64,000 bases of DNA from Mitsuaria sp. GD03876 (GTDB lineage: Bacteria; Pseudomonadota; Gammaproteobacteria; Burkholderiales; Burkholderiaceae_C), in contig NZ_JAOCCU010000031.1 of NCBI RefSeq assembly GCF_029840635.1, forward strand, positions 1 to 64,000, in the 5' to 3' direction. Below the pieces are notes generated by a model. That model worked only from the letters and a program-made list of their open reading frames with translations. It did no database searches and had not been told where the DNA came from. Made by a program: the position numbers and the translations under genes. Positions within the stretch are counted from its first letter, which is position 1. Each line of letters starts with the position of its first letter. Below, one piece after another: positions 17,277-26,305 of this stretch.

Positions 17277-19237
17277 TGCGCCTCCTGCTGCTGGCCGGCT
17301 GACACCACGAGGGCTTGTCGCACCTGCTGGCGAGCGACTTGGCCAGACCGCATGAGGATCTCCGCGCCGGCCTGCACCGCAGGAACCTGACGGAACTGCT
17401 GAAGGAACTGCGCTGCCGCGCCAGGCGGCAGTTGCCCCAGCAACCTCGCGGCGGCTTGAGGGTCCTGAAGCGCGTCAGCCAATGCCCGCGCCGTGGCGTC
17501 AGCAACATCCTGCCGAGCCCCACGGACGGCGCCTTGCGCAATTCCGCCGAGAACCGGCACGTGGCCCGCAGCCATCTGCGCCAAGTCGATTGCAGTATTC
17601 GAACCGCCACCCATCGTTCCGCTGATCTTGCGCACGCGGCCCGGCATTTCACCGCGCCGAAGGGTGGCCGTCAGGGCTTCAAGCTGTTGCGCTGCTTCGG
17701 GGGCGAACTTTGAGCCGAACCGACCTTGCCCGTTGGCGGTGATCGCGCGTTGCAGGTTCGATGCAGTGACCTGCGGGACTGCGCCCATGAGCGGTTTGTG
17801 GGCCAAGTCCTCGCCGATCCCCTGGAGGGCCTGACCGCTCGTGATCGGCTTGGACCGCGCAGCGTAGTCCGCGAGGTAGTTGCTCCACAGCCCATCGCTT
17901 GCGCCGTTGAAGCCCGAGTCCACGGCGTCGATGATCCCTGCGACTTCGCGGCGCGCGCTCTTGGCTGCCGAACCGAGTTCATCACCCATCGTCGCCTTGG
18001 CGGCAAGTTTCTCGCTCAGCGCCTTGCGCGCCTCGTACACGCGGGCGGCCGATGAGTCCGGATCGATCACCGACCGAACGTAGGCGACGACCTTGCGCAC
18101 GTCTGGGTTGGCACCCGAGGGGCCCTTGTCCAGCGCCTCCACGTAGTCGAGCAGAACTTTCCCAGGTGTTCCCGCCTTGTCCACGAGCGCCAATGCGCGT
18201 TCACGCACCGGACCGGTGGCGAGGTCTCGGGCGGTCTTCTGGCGCTCAACACGCAGCGCCGAAGGCGTCAGACCTTGCAGTTCGTCATACACGGCCGCAT
18301 TGCGCGCCGTGTCGAAGCGGACCCACTCATCGGCGGTGGCCGGGTTTGCGCGGCTCGCCGCCTCCAGCCGGGCGAGCGTGGGATCTCCAGCGCGCTGCGC
18401 GGCGGTCTCGGGGATCGCCACGCGCGGCCCCACGCGGGATGCACCGGCGCCGGGGACGGATTCACCGGGAGCGGTGCGCATGGAAGTTGCAATGGCAGTG
18501 CGTTCAGCTTCGGGGACAGCATCCAGGAGCAGCCGTTGCGCAGCCCCCTCGGGGTTCATCGTGTCGCGCACCCCGCGAGCCAGGCCAGCAAGTGCCCGAC
18601 CAGTTGCCGGAAGCGCTCGCGCCAACACAGGGTTGAGCACGGCGCCAGCAGCCGCGCCCATCGCCGCGTTGGTCACTCGGCTTTCCCCTTGCGACTCGAT
18701 GACCGGGCTGAGCGCTCCTCCAGCCCCGCCGCCCACCGCCCCGGCCAGGGCCGCGGCCTTCACAGGATTCGCAGCCGCATAGGCGCGTGCCGCGTTCGCA
18801 GCGGGCACCAACGCGGGCGTGCGGGCTGCCAGGCCCCCGAGCAATCCGCCGCCCAGCATCACGGCAGGAATCGTCGGAGCGACTTCGCCGGCGACCTGCA
18901 AGAGCCGCCCTCCACGCGTGCCCTCTGCCGCCCGGTCCGCATAGAAGCGCTGCTCGCGCAGTTCATCATTGCTGGGACCGTCGCCAAGGCCGATCTTCGA
19001 AGCAAGCTGCTGCACTCCCTGGCCGAGGCTGCGCATACCGGCACCCACGTTGACAAGGGCTCGCTCGCCCCAGGGCATGTCTTCGAGCGTGGCCTGCGCT
19101 GCGTCACGGCTCATCTGCTCCTGACGCTGGGCGCGAGCCTGGGTCACACGCTGGCGCAGTTCAGGCGCATCCCGAGAAATCCCATCGGGGATGTTGTTGA
19201 TGACGATCCCGTCGCGGGTCTCGATGCTGTAAGGCAT
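17273..19237 (-). CDS. Large phage internal/DNA-ejection-like protein
   Basis: A 654-residue protein with a strong GGGAGG site before the ATG at 19237; the open frame beyond it (to 19987) is a shadow of the next gene. The N-terminus MPYSIETRDGIVINNIPD followed by ELRQRVTQARAQRQEQ is a motif I know from putative internal or DNA-transfer proteins of podovirus-like prophages. An Ala/Gly-rich membrane-active-looking stretch (about 105-190: VMLGGGLLGGLAARTPAL, AALAGAVGGGAGGALSPV) suits membrane penetration during ejection. The C-terminal half is Ala/Arg-rich helix. It is the largest gene in the element. Confidence 0.65.
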   Translation of the reverse strand: MPYSIETRDGIVINNIPDGISRDAPELRQRVTQARAQRQEQMSRDAAQATLEDMPWGERALVNVGAGMRSLGQGVQQLASKIGLGDGPSNDELREQRFYADRAAEGTRGGRLLQVAGEVAPTIPAVMLGGGLLGGLAARTPALVPAANAARAYAAANPVKAAALAGAVGGGAGGALSPVIESQGESRVTNAAMGAAAGAVLNPVLARALPATGRALAGLARGVRDTMNPEGAAQRLLLDAVPEAERTAIATSMRTAPGESVPGAGASRVGPRVAIPETAAQRAGDPTLARLEAASRANPATADEWVRFDTARNAAVYDELQGLTPSALRVERQKTARDLATGPVRERALALVDKAGTPGKVLLDYVEALDKGPSGANPDVRKVVAYVRSVIDPDSSAARVYEARKALSEKLAAKATMGDELGSAAKSARREVAGIIDAVDSGFNGASDGLWSNYLADYAARSKPITSGQALQGIGEDLAHKPLMGAVPQVTASNLQRAITANGQGRFGSKFAPEAAQQLEALTATLRRGEMPGRVRKISGTMGGGSNTAIDLAQMAAGHVPVLGGIAQGAVRGARQDVADATARALADALQDPQAAARLLGQLPPGAAAQFLQQFRQVPAVQAGAEILMRSGQVARQQVRQALVVSAGQQQEAQ

Positions 19238-19248
19238 GGGGCCTCCCC

Positions 19249-20247
19249 TCAGTAGTCCACCACGTAGCGCGAGGACGAGTTGTTGGGTTGCGCCTGCTGG
19301 CCGCGTTGAGCCGCCACAGCCTGCGGCAGACCACCACCCGAGGTGCTGCCTTGACCACCCGGGAGCGCCCGACCTGCCCGAGTCTTGAGCGACTCGATGT
19401 AGTTCTGAGCGCTGAGGAACTTTGCCCGGGTAACGCTGGCATCTTCGCCCCAACGCGGCGTCAGTTCGTTGACCTTCTGACGCGCTTCGTACTCGTTCAT
19501 GCCTGCACCGGTGGCCGCGCGCAGCAGCGCTTCCGAAAACGAGCTCGCGGCCGTGCTGAACTGCTGGCGCTCGGGTGACATGGCGGCATAGGCTGCGTCG
19601 GGGCTCACCTTCGACAAGGCAAGCTCCTTTACCGACGGCTTGGCCGCAGCCGGATTCTTCCCGTAGATCGAGATCATTTGCCCGTAAGCGTTCGTGGCCT
19701 GCTGGAGCCAGCCGGCGGCCTTGCGCTCGTCCTCGCTCGCGTTGCCGGCGCTCACGCTGCCCGGCTGTTGTCCGACAGCCTGCGAACGCGGCACGTACTG
19801 CGGCTGGCCGTTGGCACCTACGACGATCATGAGCGGCTCCTGCCGGTTCTCGCGCGCCTCGCGACGCCAGGCGAGATTGGCGGCTTGCTGCTCGCGCGCC
19901 ATTTCGCGGCGGAAATCTTGGTCGCGAGCCTGCTGCTCCCGCTGGTCTTGCGCGCGCTGCGCATATGCCGCCTGCTGCGCCTCCCATGCATCCACCTTGT
20001 CCTGCTGACGAGCAATCGACTGGTCCTGGCGCGCCTGTTCAACCGCCTGCTGACGCAAGACCTGGCCCCCTACCTGTGAGAGCGTCTCATCACCGGAGAG
20101 GAGCCCAAGAAGTCCGAGTGCCTGCTGCCGCGCGACCGCCTCGGCTACCGGAATGCGCAGGAGTTGAGCCTGCGACAACCTGGCGGCGTAGGGATTGGCG
20201 GCCGCTGGGGCTTGATCGGGCAAAGTCGCATTGGCGGCGGTAGTCAT
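19249..20247 (-). CDS. Phage internal-protein-like gene
   Basis: A 332-residue, Gln- and Ala-rich protein. A long helical segment (about 65-135, with repeated QQ and RQQD runs and REMAREQQAANLAWRREA) is followed by a Gly/Ser/Asn linker and a compact C-terminal part (ATNAYGQMISIYGKNPA, MSPERQQFSTAASSFSEALL). No enzyme motif is seen. Its ATG overlaps the stop of the upstream gene by 4 bases and it is 11 bp from the 654-residue gene. The pair resembles the consecutive ejection-protein genes of podoviruses. Confidence 0.55.
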   Translation of the reverse strand: MTTAANATLPDQAPAAANPYAARLSQAQLLRIPVAEAVARQQALGLLGLLSGDETLSQVGGQVLRQQAVEQARQDQSIARQQDKVDAWEAQQAAYAQRAQDQREQQARDQDFRREMAREQQAANLAWRREARENRQEPLMIVVGANGQPQYVPRSQAVGQQPGSVSAGNASEDERKAAGWLQQATNAYGQMISIYGKNPAAAKPSVKELALSKVSPDAAYAAMSPERQQFSTAASSFSEALLRAATGAGMNEYEARQKVNELTPRWGEDASVTRAKFLSAQNYIESLKTRAGRALPGGQGSTSGGGLPQAVAAQRGQQAQPNNSSSRYVVDY

Positions 20248-20702
20248 GGCAGCTCCTCAGTCGAGAGGGGTGCAAAAGGCACTGACTCGGGGGCGATCAG
20301 CGGCAGGACATCCTCCGCAACGCTCGGCTCTTGGCCAGCCAGTACTCCAAAGGCTTCACAACCGTCGGGCTCGTTCAGCAACTCCCGCGCAGCCATGAGG
20401 AGCTCTTCTGACGCCGGTCCCTCGGCGACAGCCTGAACCGCCTGGCGCTCCAGAAACATCGGCAGCGCCTGACGAAACACCTTGCCCGGTGGGTACTGAG
20501 GCGGCGCGTCGTCTACAGCTTCATCGGGGGAAAGTTCGGTTTCAGGCACGGCAGTCCCCATCACATGCCCCCAGGAGCGCAGTGCTGCAGCTCGCACCAT
20601 CTGCCCTTGGGCTCGGCTCGCCGCAGCGAGCAGAGCCTGAGCGGTGGGGTCCATCCTCGGCGGGATCAGAGGCACCTGGCGAGGAATGCGGTTCGGTTTC
20701 AT
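20244..20702 (-). CDS. Hypothetical protein of the integrated element
   Basis: A 152-residue acidic protein from the ATG at 20702, chosen because GAGG lies 6 bases upstream. A basic start (KPNRIPRQVPLIPP) is followed by an Ala-rich helix and an acidic middle (PETELSPDEAVDDAPP). No domain was recognised. It sits in the coupled series of virion-like genes. Confidence 0.5.
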   Translation of the reverse strand: MKPNRIPRQVPLIPPRMDPTAQALLAAASRAQGQMVRAAALRSWGHVMGTAVPETELSPDEAVDDAPPQYPPGKVFRQALPMFLERQAVQAVAEGPASEELLMAARELLNEPDGCEAFGVLAGQEPSVAEDVLPLIAPESVPFAPLSTEELP

Positions 20703-20710
20703 GACACGCC

Positions 20711-21379
20711 TCACGCGGCGTCCGTTGCGCCGATGAGCCCGTCATCCATCAGCGGGTCTTCGAACAGGGCACGAGCGTTGTGCATGTCCATCGCCGCCGC
20801 CACCGTGTCTCGCAGCGACGGACGCGAAGCGCTGAACTGCTCGGGCAAGCGCACATGATCCTCATCGCTCCAGTGGTTCATTGCCTGAACGATCGATGCG
20901 CGGCGATTGGCCTGATCGTTGCCGACCTGGGCCAGGTCCGGACGATTCGGGAGCAGAGCCGTCTCATGACGGCGCTGCTGAGCGTCACGCTCGCGGAAGC
21001 GGTCAGCAACGCGCTGCTGCAGGTCCGAATCGCGAGAACGCTCGGCGACGAACTTGATCGATTGCCGATCCCACGGCACCGGGGTGGAACGCGAATCGTC
21101 GGCCATGCGGTCGAGCATGTTCTCGCGAGCCCTCGATTCCCAAGCGGTCTGGACATAGCGCTCCGTCTGGTGTTCGAAGTCCTTGACCCCCTTCACGTAC
21201 ACACCAACCAGTTGCATGGCCTCGGAAAAGAGCTGATCGCGCTCAGCGCTGGCCGGACGGCGCTCGATCTCCACGGCCAAGCCGGCGGCCCATTCGGTCG
21301 GGGACAGCCCGTGACGCTCGCGCAGCATCGCGGACTGGGCCATTGCCAGCGGCAACAGGGCGGCATAGGTCGGGCGCAT
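20711..21379 (-). CDS. Hypothetical helical protein of the integrated element
   Basis: A 222-residue protein from ATG 21379, preceded by GGAGAG. It begins with a hydrophobic helix (AALLPLAMAQSAMLRERHG) and continues as charged helix rich in Arg, Asp and Gln (QTERYVQTAWESRARENML). No motif was recognised. Its place between the DUF5681 gene and the ejection-like genes suggests a virion or packaging accessory. Confidence 0.5.
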   Translation of the reverse strand: MRPTYAALLPLAMAQSAMLRERHGLSPTEWAAGLAVEIERRPASAERDQLFSEAMQLVGVYVKGVKDFEHQTERYVQTAWESRARENMLDRMADDSRSTPVPWDRQSIKFVAERSRDSDLQQRVADRFRERDAQQRRHETALLPNRPDLAQVGNDQANRRASIVQAMNHWSDEDHVRLPEQFSASRPSLRDTVAAAMDMHNARALFEDPLMDDGLIGATDAA

Positions 21380-21390
21380 CGCAACTCTCC

Positions 21391-22176
21391 TCAGTGATCG
21401 AACGGCCACGGGGCATCGCCCATCGCCGATTGAAGCGCGGCGCGAAAGTCCGCCTTTTCCTTGCGCACCAGGTCGGCATGACCGGCGGACTGGCCATCGA
21501 AGTAGCAAGCGCGCCCCCAGCAATCGGAGACGGTTGCCCAACCGAGGGGCCGATACCTCTCAGGCGGAGCCAGCAAAAACGAGCGGCCGAACAACCCCAT
21601 GGGGTCGAACTCAGCCACGTTGAGCAACTCATCGCGCATCGACCCCAAAGCATGGAGCTTTCCGGCGGCGAAGGCGGTGGCATCACAGGCTGCGCGATAG
21701 GCAGCTCCCGCCTTCTTGGCCTCGGCTTCGAGCGCATCGAGAATCGCCAAGCGGAGACCAGCCCTGGCGCCGGAGAACTGTTGCTTCGAGGAGCGCGCGA
21801 GTTGCTCGAGTTCAAGCGCCGTCACCCGCACGGTCGGGTCCACGCTGTACCGCGCCGTCAATGCCCGAAGGTCGGCCTCTTGCTGACTCACATGAGCCGC
21901 CGCGAACGCTTCGCCCGCCACCCGCAACGCACTCGACTGCTCGGCCGAGAACATACCCGCCAGGCTGGGGACAGACAGAGCATCGCCCTCGGGCTCCGCC
22001 CTGCGACAGGTGCCAGGCGGACGGCCGCGCTTGGCGCGCTGCGCTTCAATCAACGACAAGGGGCGGACCTGAATGCCAGTCGCAACCGGCACCGCGCCGT
22101 CCCGGTCCAGGCGATCCGAGAGCGCTTGCTTCTCAGCGCCATTGAGCTGGTCGATGTGAGCGGGCTGGGCGGACAT
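21391..22176 (-). CDS. Hypothetical protein of the integrated element
   Basis: A 261-residue protein starting SAQPAHIDQLNGAEKQALSD. It has a short basic KRGRPPG element near residue 50 that could touch DNA, and a long Ala-rich helical middle (QLARSSKQQFSGARAGLRLAILDAL). The end contains aromatic sequence (ATVSDCWGRACYFDG). I do not recognise the family. It is the first of the run of seven closely spaced genes. Confidence 0.5.
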   Translation of the reverse strand: MSAQPAHIDQLNGAEKQALSDRLDRDGAVPVATGIQVRPLSLIEAQRAKRGRPPGTCRRAEPEGDALSVPSLAGMFSAEQSSALRVAGEAFAAAHVSQQEADLRALTARYSVDPTVRVTALELEQLARSSKQQFSGARAGLRLAILDALEAEAKKAGAAYRAACDATAFAAGKLHALGSMRDELLNVAEFDPMGLFGRSFLLAPPERYRPLGWATVSDCWGRACYFDGQSAGHADLVRKEKADFRAALQSAMGDAPWPFDH

Positions 22177-22191
22177 AAGTAATCCAATGGA

Positions 22192-22575
22192 TTAGTGGGA
22201 ACGACGATGGCAGGGGTGCGGAGGAGGAACACTTTTTTCCCCCAGGCCCCCACCTGCCGATTGACCTCCCCCCGGGGGTGCGGCCGGGACGCTCGCACAG
22301 CTCGGAGCATCTGAAGGCGCTGGAGCTTGCGCGAACGCGTGACGCGGGATCGGGTCCGGCGAGTGCCGTTCGCGGCCCCTGGGCACGAGGAGACACCTCG
22401 GTGAGGCATCCGCCGCATGACGTTGCTCGGCCTCGGCATTCGGCCGACAGGTGGATGCGCTTTGCAGACCGACGTTATGTGTGTGAACGTTGGTCTCGCC
22501 TGCAAACCCGCATGGTTGCTGGGTTCCCGGATGATTGGGACGCGAGGCACTGTAAACGGCACTGTGCGCGGACAT
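22192..22575 (-). CDS. Doubtful ORF between the DUF5681 gene and the virion-like run
   Basis: This 127-residue frame has an ATG with GGAG 6 bases upstream, 1 base after the DUF5681 stop. Its composition (Pro, Ser, His, Arg and Cys scattered, Pro/Gly-rich end) does not look like a folded protein. No other frame in the 22177-22578 gap is better, so this 402-bp stretch may be non-coding spacer or may once have held a lost gene, for example a terminase. It contains a G/C homopolymer-rich patch near 22240-22280. Confidence 0.25.
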   Translation of the reverse strand: MSAHSAVYSASRPNHPGTQQPCGFAGETNVHTHNVGLQSASTCRPNAEAEQRHAADASPRCLLVPRGRERHSPDPIPRHAFAQAPAPSDAPSCASVPAAPPGGGQSAGGGLGEKSVPPPHPCHRRSH

Positions 22576-22578
22576 GGG

Positions 22579-23019
22579 TCACTCCATGTCCAGCACTTCA
22601 CCGGTCCCATCCGGCGCGGCGCGCGGTGGACCAATGTGACCAGCGACCGGGGAGCTGAGGACGCCGGGGACAGGCGCTGCCTGAACCTGGATTGTCTGGA
22701 TGACGAACTGCAAGCCGTCGAGCAATGCGTCGCCCTTGGTGGGAGCGTCAGCCCAACCCCGGCGCAGGATCGCTTCCGCTGCCTGGACGCGGATACCCGG
22801 GGCGTTGCGCTTGTTGGCGTGGATCTCGGCCAGGGTGCGCAGCGCCGGCTCGGTCATGTCGCGCGCGAGCTGCGTCACCGTGCGGCCGTCGCTGGTCTTA
22901 CGGGAGCGCCCGCCGGGATTACCCGATTCCCCCGGCTTCCACTTCTGCGCGTCGGGCCAGCCGCCACGCTTGGCGCGTGGCTCGGCGGAGACTTCGGCGG
23001 TATCGACTGACTGCACCAT
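22579..23019 (-). CDS. DUF5681 domain phage protein
   Basis: A 146-residue protein with the DUF5681 signature near residues 25-40 (QKWKPGESGNPGGRSRK), a basic Gly/Pro-rich motif frequent in phage and island proteins next to terminase genes. A helical segment follows (RTVTQLARDMTEPALRTLAEI, VQAAEAILRRGWADAP). Such proteins are thought to bind DNA and may stand in for small terminases. It is the first gene downstream of the 23049-23192 repeat array, which lies in its promoter region. Confidence 0.72.
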   Translation of the reverse strand: MVQSVDTAEVSAEPRAKRGGWPDAQKWKPGESGNPGGRSRKTSDGRTVTQLARDMTEPALRTLAEIHANKRNAPGIRVQAAEAILRRGWADAPTKGDALLDGLQFVIQTIQVQAAPVPGVLSSPVAGHIGPPRAAPDGTGEVLDME

Positions 23020-23048
23020 GGTCCCGAAATTCTCGGCACGCGCGCGTC

Positions 23049-23192
23049 AGTCTCCCGACAATTTCAAAGTCTCACGCCAGTCTCGCGAGAGTCTCATGAG
23101 AGCGTATTGAGAATGCGGCGGCTCCCGTAGGAAAGGAAATCAGTCTCACGAGTCTCACTCCCCCTAGGGGGGTGAGACTCGTGAGACTGATT
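23049..23192. repeat. AGTCTC repeat array ending in a 55-bp near-perfect palindrome
   Basis: Eight copies of AGTCTC or its complement occur in 140 bp: at 23049, 23068, 23079, 23090, 23142 and 23151 on the plus strand, and GAGACT at 23174 and 23183. Two intervals are exactly 11 bp. The last four sites form the arms of an inverted repeat (23138-23192) with 20-bp perfect arms around a C-run/G-run centre containing CCTAGG. The array sits between the membrane protein gene and the DUF5681 start. Candidates are an operator for the virion-like operon, a replication iteron set for the nearby helicase, a packaging site, or a terminator of the gene at 23221. Confidence 0.75.
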
Positions 23193-23220
23193 CCTCGGGC
23201 CGCCCGCACCGTGAACGCGC

Positions 23221-24006
23221 CTACTGCTTCTCGGGCGGCAAGGTTTCTAACTCGTCAGAAACGAACTTCCGCATTGCGAGGCTGCGGCCCAGTGCCGTCA
23301 GTTCGTAGTGATTGGCGCCCCGCCTGCTCAACGCCTTGATCTCTATCAAACGATCCATCGCGTGTTCGGCTGCAGTTCGCGAGGACCCCATCGTCGACGC
23401 AAGATCGGCGGCAGAGAGGATCGACGCCTTGCGCTTTTCTAGCGTCGATACGATTCCCATCAGGGCATCAATATCCGTCCCGCCCAAAGCGGTTTCGAAT
23501 GAACTCAATGGTGGGCGCTTTTCGAGGGAGCGCAGGCGTCCCTCCAGGTTTTCAACGGACTCCTTCAACGCGCGGTTTTCCGACGACATCTCATCGACAA
23601 GGCGCTGCGCCTGTTGCACTTCGGCCCGCGCGGCGGAGCGAATCGCTCGCGATTGCTCCACGGACAAGAGCTCCGCCCCCTCAATCTCCTGCTTGATGCG
23701 ATTCAGCGTCGCCTGGTGCGTACGCACATATCGGAAGACCAGGGTGGCCGGAAACGGGTACAGGAACACGTAGGCCAGCGCGGATGCCAATGGAGCAAGT
23801 ACGCCGCGCCAGACAACTTCCCAATCGCTACGGAAGGCAACCGTCTCGATGAGGCGAAATGTCGTCGTGACGGAATTGCTTGAGAGCAAGATCACCAGAA
23901 ACTTGTAGTTCCACAGCGGCCAAGCAAGGATGAACGAGCCGATGAGCGGGCTGGTCAGGCGATCAAGCAACGTCTCTTTGGCGGACGTGATGAGGTCGTT
24001 GAACAT
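23221..24006 (-). CDS. Two-TM, coiled-coil, winged-helix-like protein of the element
   Basis: A 261-residue protein from ATG 24006, with a strong GGAGG site. Two membrane segments (PLIGSFILAWPLWNYKFLVIL and VLAPLASALAYVFLYPFPATL, about 18-95) are followed by a coiled coil (about 110-165, LSVEQSRAIRSAARAEV, SSENRALKESVENLEGRL). A C-terminal domain (about 185-255) with LSAADLASTMGSSRTAAEHAMDRL then ALSRRGANHYELTALG reads like a winged helix. A membrane protein ending in a DNA-binding-like fold could anchor the replicating element or act as a superinfection or abortive switch; both are inference. It lies between the helicase and the repeat array. Confidence 0.6.
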   Translation of the reverse strand: MFNDLITSAKETLLDRLTSPLIGSFILAWPLWNYKFLVILLSSNSVTTTFRLIETVAFRSDWEVVWRGVLAPLASALAYVFLYPFPATLVFRYVRTHQATLNRIKQEIEGAELLSVEQSRAIRSAARAEVQQAQRLVDEMSSENRALKESVENLEGRLRSLEKRPPLSSFETALGGTDIDALMGIVSTLEKRKASILSAADLASTMGSSRTAAEHAMDRLIEIKALSRRGANHYELTALGRSLAMRKFVSDELETLPPEKQ

Positions 24007-24053
24007 GCGTTCCTCCTGGCCGGAAATATACCGGTCAAGTCCGCATGTCGAAC

Positions 24054-25574
24054 CTAGGAGATGCCTGCGGCTGAAGACGCCGACAAGACGATCAACTCGC
24101 CCGACTCCGCCAGTTGGCCTGAGTCGATCATCCGCTTGATGGTCTTGAAAAGATTGGGCTCCGACATACCCGGTTGCCCGAGCAATGCCCGAACGATCTC
24201 CGCCCGAATCAAGCCCTCCCCGCGTACGTTGAGGAGTTGGGTGATCGCGATGGCCGCAGGGGTTGCGATCAGCTTGCCGCCAATCCTCGGCGGGGCACCT
24301 TTGGGCACGACGACGCAAGCGAACCTCTCTACCCCGAAGTCCGTCCTGCCGATGTGCACCGGTTTCAGCTCGAATGAGTAACGGTCGCTCTTCCCCGGGA
24401 GGTCACGCTGCTTTTCGACCGTCAGCACCTGCTTGTCGTTGAGCTCGATTGCGGAGTCCAGGGCGCAGTAGGTTCCGCTCCAGCCGCGCAGGCCCCTCTC
24501 GGAGTTCTTGCCGGTGTGGCTGATCCAGAGCCAATGCGCTCCGGTCTTGTTGACGATCTCAGCGGCGCGACGAATCACGGGGCCCATGTCCTTCCCAGAG
24601 TTCTCGTCCGCGCCGGGCGTCATCGCCGCAAGGGTATCGGCGACGATCAACGCCACCTTCTCCCCGCTCACCCGTTCCGCGCGGGCGATGACCTCCATCA
24701 GCTCGGCTGCCGAGGTCTCATTCCTCAAATCGACCGCATCCGGCACGATCATGAGCAGACCGAGCGCTTCGCCGCGCTCGATGCGATACGCCTTGATCCG
24801 ATCACAAATGGAACTCCCGCCCTCGGTCGCAAGGTAGAGGACGAGCCCGCGCCGCGTCTTGCGGCCCATCCAAGGAACACCGAGCGCGACTGCGCATGCC
24901 ATATCGAGCGCTACGTAGCTCTTGCCCGCGTTGCTCGGTCCGTAGAGACAGGACATCGCCTTCCGGCCGAACACCCGTTCGATGAGCTCATCCGTATACA
25001 GAGCCGGCGCGGTGGAAATCTCGGCTGCGCGGACCAGATTGAGCTCCCGCGGCGAAGCGCTCGACCCATCCTGCATGGACGCATGCGTCGAACGCTTGGG
25101 GCGAGTCGGCCGAGACGGTTGCACCGCCTCGATCACCGAACTGTCCGGGGGCGGAAGGCACCTCGGCATCCAGTCGTCCAAACGCATCGGTATGACGGAG
25201 CTGTCTGCCGCCACCTCCGCCGCCGCGTCCGCTACATCGGAGAACCGGGCATCGCATATGTGGGGCGCCCACTCGCGCAGTTCGGCTTCGTGGTCGCGCT
25301 TGGAACGTGTGTGCATAGGAACGCGTGCAGCGTCCTCCCTGCGCCCCTTGAGCGCGGCCAAAGCCCAGGCGAATCCCTTTCCCTTGGTCACCGCTTCTAG
25401 CGCGATGAGCTCAAAGTCTTCGGCCTTGACGCCGGCCTTCACCAACTCGCGCAAGACCAGGTGGCCCGGGTGAGCGTTGGCGAGTCCACCTTGACGCATC
25501 GCCTTTGCCGCCACTCCGCATTCAGCCTGCCACGACGACCGATCGGTCGTCTCACCAGCATCCTGCTCCAGCAT
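24054..25574 (-). CDS. RepA-like AAA replicative helicase
   Basis: A 506-residue protein from ATG 25574, chosen for its TGGAGG site. The N-terminal 200 residues are variable, perhaps a primase-accessory or origin-binding part with a Cys/His-poor helical start. The RecA-like core (about 215-420) has Walker A GPSNAGKSYVALDMACAVA, Walker B ALIVADTLAAMTPG and sensor HWLWISHTGKN, as in RepA/RSF1010-type hexameric helicases (AAA_25). The C-terminus (about 440-500) resembles a winged helix. It is expected to replicate the excised element. Stop and start flank the membrane protein gene by 47 bp. Confidence 0.82.
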   Translation of the reverse strand: MLEQDAGETTDRSSWQAECGVAAKAMRQGGLANAHPGHLVLRELVKAGVKAEDFELIALEAVTKGKGFAWALAALKGRREDAARVPMHTRSKRDHEAELREWAPHICDARFSDVADAAAEVAADSSVIPMRLDDWMPRCLPPPDSSVIEAVQPSRPTRPKRSTHASMQDGSSASPRELNLVRAAEISTAPALYTDELIERVFGRKAMSCLYGPSNAGKSYVALDMACAVALGVPWMGRKTRRGLVLYLATEGGSSICDRIKAYRIERGEALGLLMIVPDAVDLRNETSAAELMEVIARAERVSGEKVALIVADTLAAMTPGADENSGKDMGPVIRRAAEIVNKTGAHWLWISHTGKNSERGLRGWSGTYCALDSAIELNDKQVLTVEKQRDLPGKSDRYSFELKPVHIGRTDFGVERFACVVVPKGAPPRIGGKLIATPAAIAITQLLNVRGEGLIRAEIVRALLGQPGMSEPNLFKTIKRMIDSGQLAESGELIVLSASSAAGIS

Positions 25575-25588
25575 GAGACCTCCAGGTG

Positions 25589-25792
25589 TCAGGCGTTGCC
25601 ATACTGGGTCAACCGGCGGAGCAGCAGACGACGGCTCAACCAGCAATGCCAATATTCACCGCTCGCGCCTTTGGGCGGCGGCGATGCCAGCCAAGCGGCA
25701 TACCTGCACTGCCAATACGACGACGCAAGGGCGGAGGCAATTGCCTCATCGGCCCCTTTTGCAGCCATGGCACGAGGAAGAGCGATGGTCAT
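25589..25792 (-). CDS. Small basic protein between AlpA-like and helicase genes
   Basis: A 67-residue protein starting TIALPRAMAAKGADEAIASALASSY, with Trp- and Cys-containing middle and a basic end (RRLLLRRLTQYGNA). GGAG lies 8 bases before the ATG at 25792. It ends 14 bp before the helicase start, consistent with an operon. Function unknown. Confidence 0.5.
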   Translation of the reverse strand: MTIALPRAMAAKGADEAIASALASSYWQCRYAAWLASPPPKGASGEYWHCWLSRRLLLRRLTQYGNA

Positions 25793-25947
25793 GGTGGTGA
25801 CTCCAAAATGCGTTGAGCCGATTGCCTGGGACCCAGAGGTCTCCGACAATCGGCTCTCTTCGCGGCTGGTGGGCCGCTGGGCCGGTTCGCGTGGTGGCGC
25901 CCGGCCCATTTCTTTTGGCCAAGCGCTGCGCTTACCGGGGATTCGAA

Positions 25948-26157
25948 CTAGGCCGTTGCCCCCTTGCGCTGCGGCATGCGACCGCCATCGGCGATCCACT
26001 GCTCAATGACTTCGGGACTCCACAGCAGACGCTGCGGCATCCGGATGGTGGGCGGCGGGCAAACTCCACCCTTTACCCAACGATGCACGGTGCAACGGGA
26101 CACGCCGAAGAGCTCAGCGAGCTTGTGCTGGTCATACATCGGCCGGGGCATGCTCAT
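25948..26157 (-). CDS. AlpA-like excisionase/regulator
   Basis: A 69-residue protein with an AAGGAG site before ATG 26157. The helix-turn-helix MYDQHKLAELFGVSRCTVHRWVKGG, followed by PPPTIRMPQRLLWSPEVIEQWI, matches AlpA/MerR-like DNA-binding proteins that serve as excisionase or early regulator in P4-type elements. It opens the replication operon and lies next to the integrase, which has its own terminator in between. Confidence 0.82.
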   Translation of the reverse strand: MSMPRPMYDQHKLAELFGVSRCTVHRWVKGGVCPPPTIRMPQRLLWSPEVIEQWIADGGRMPQRKGATA

Positions 26158-26305
26158 TTGCGCTCCTTGTTTGCGGCGGTTTCTGCCGGTTGCAGAATGC
26201 TGCGCGCGCAAGACCTGGCCCGCAACGAATCCAAAGGATTGGCTGGGGGACTTCCGAGGACATGCGTGGACAGGCATGGACCGCCCCTCGGGTAACTCCC
26301 AACAA

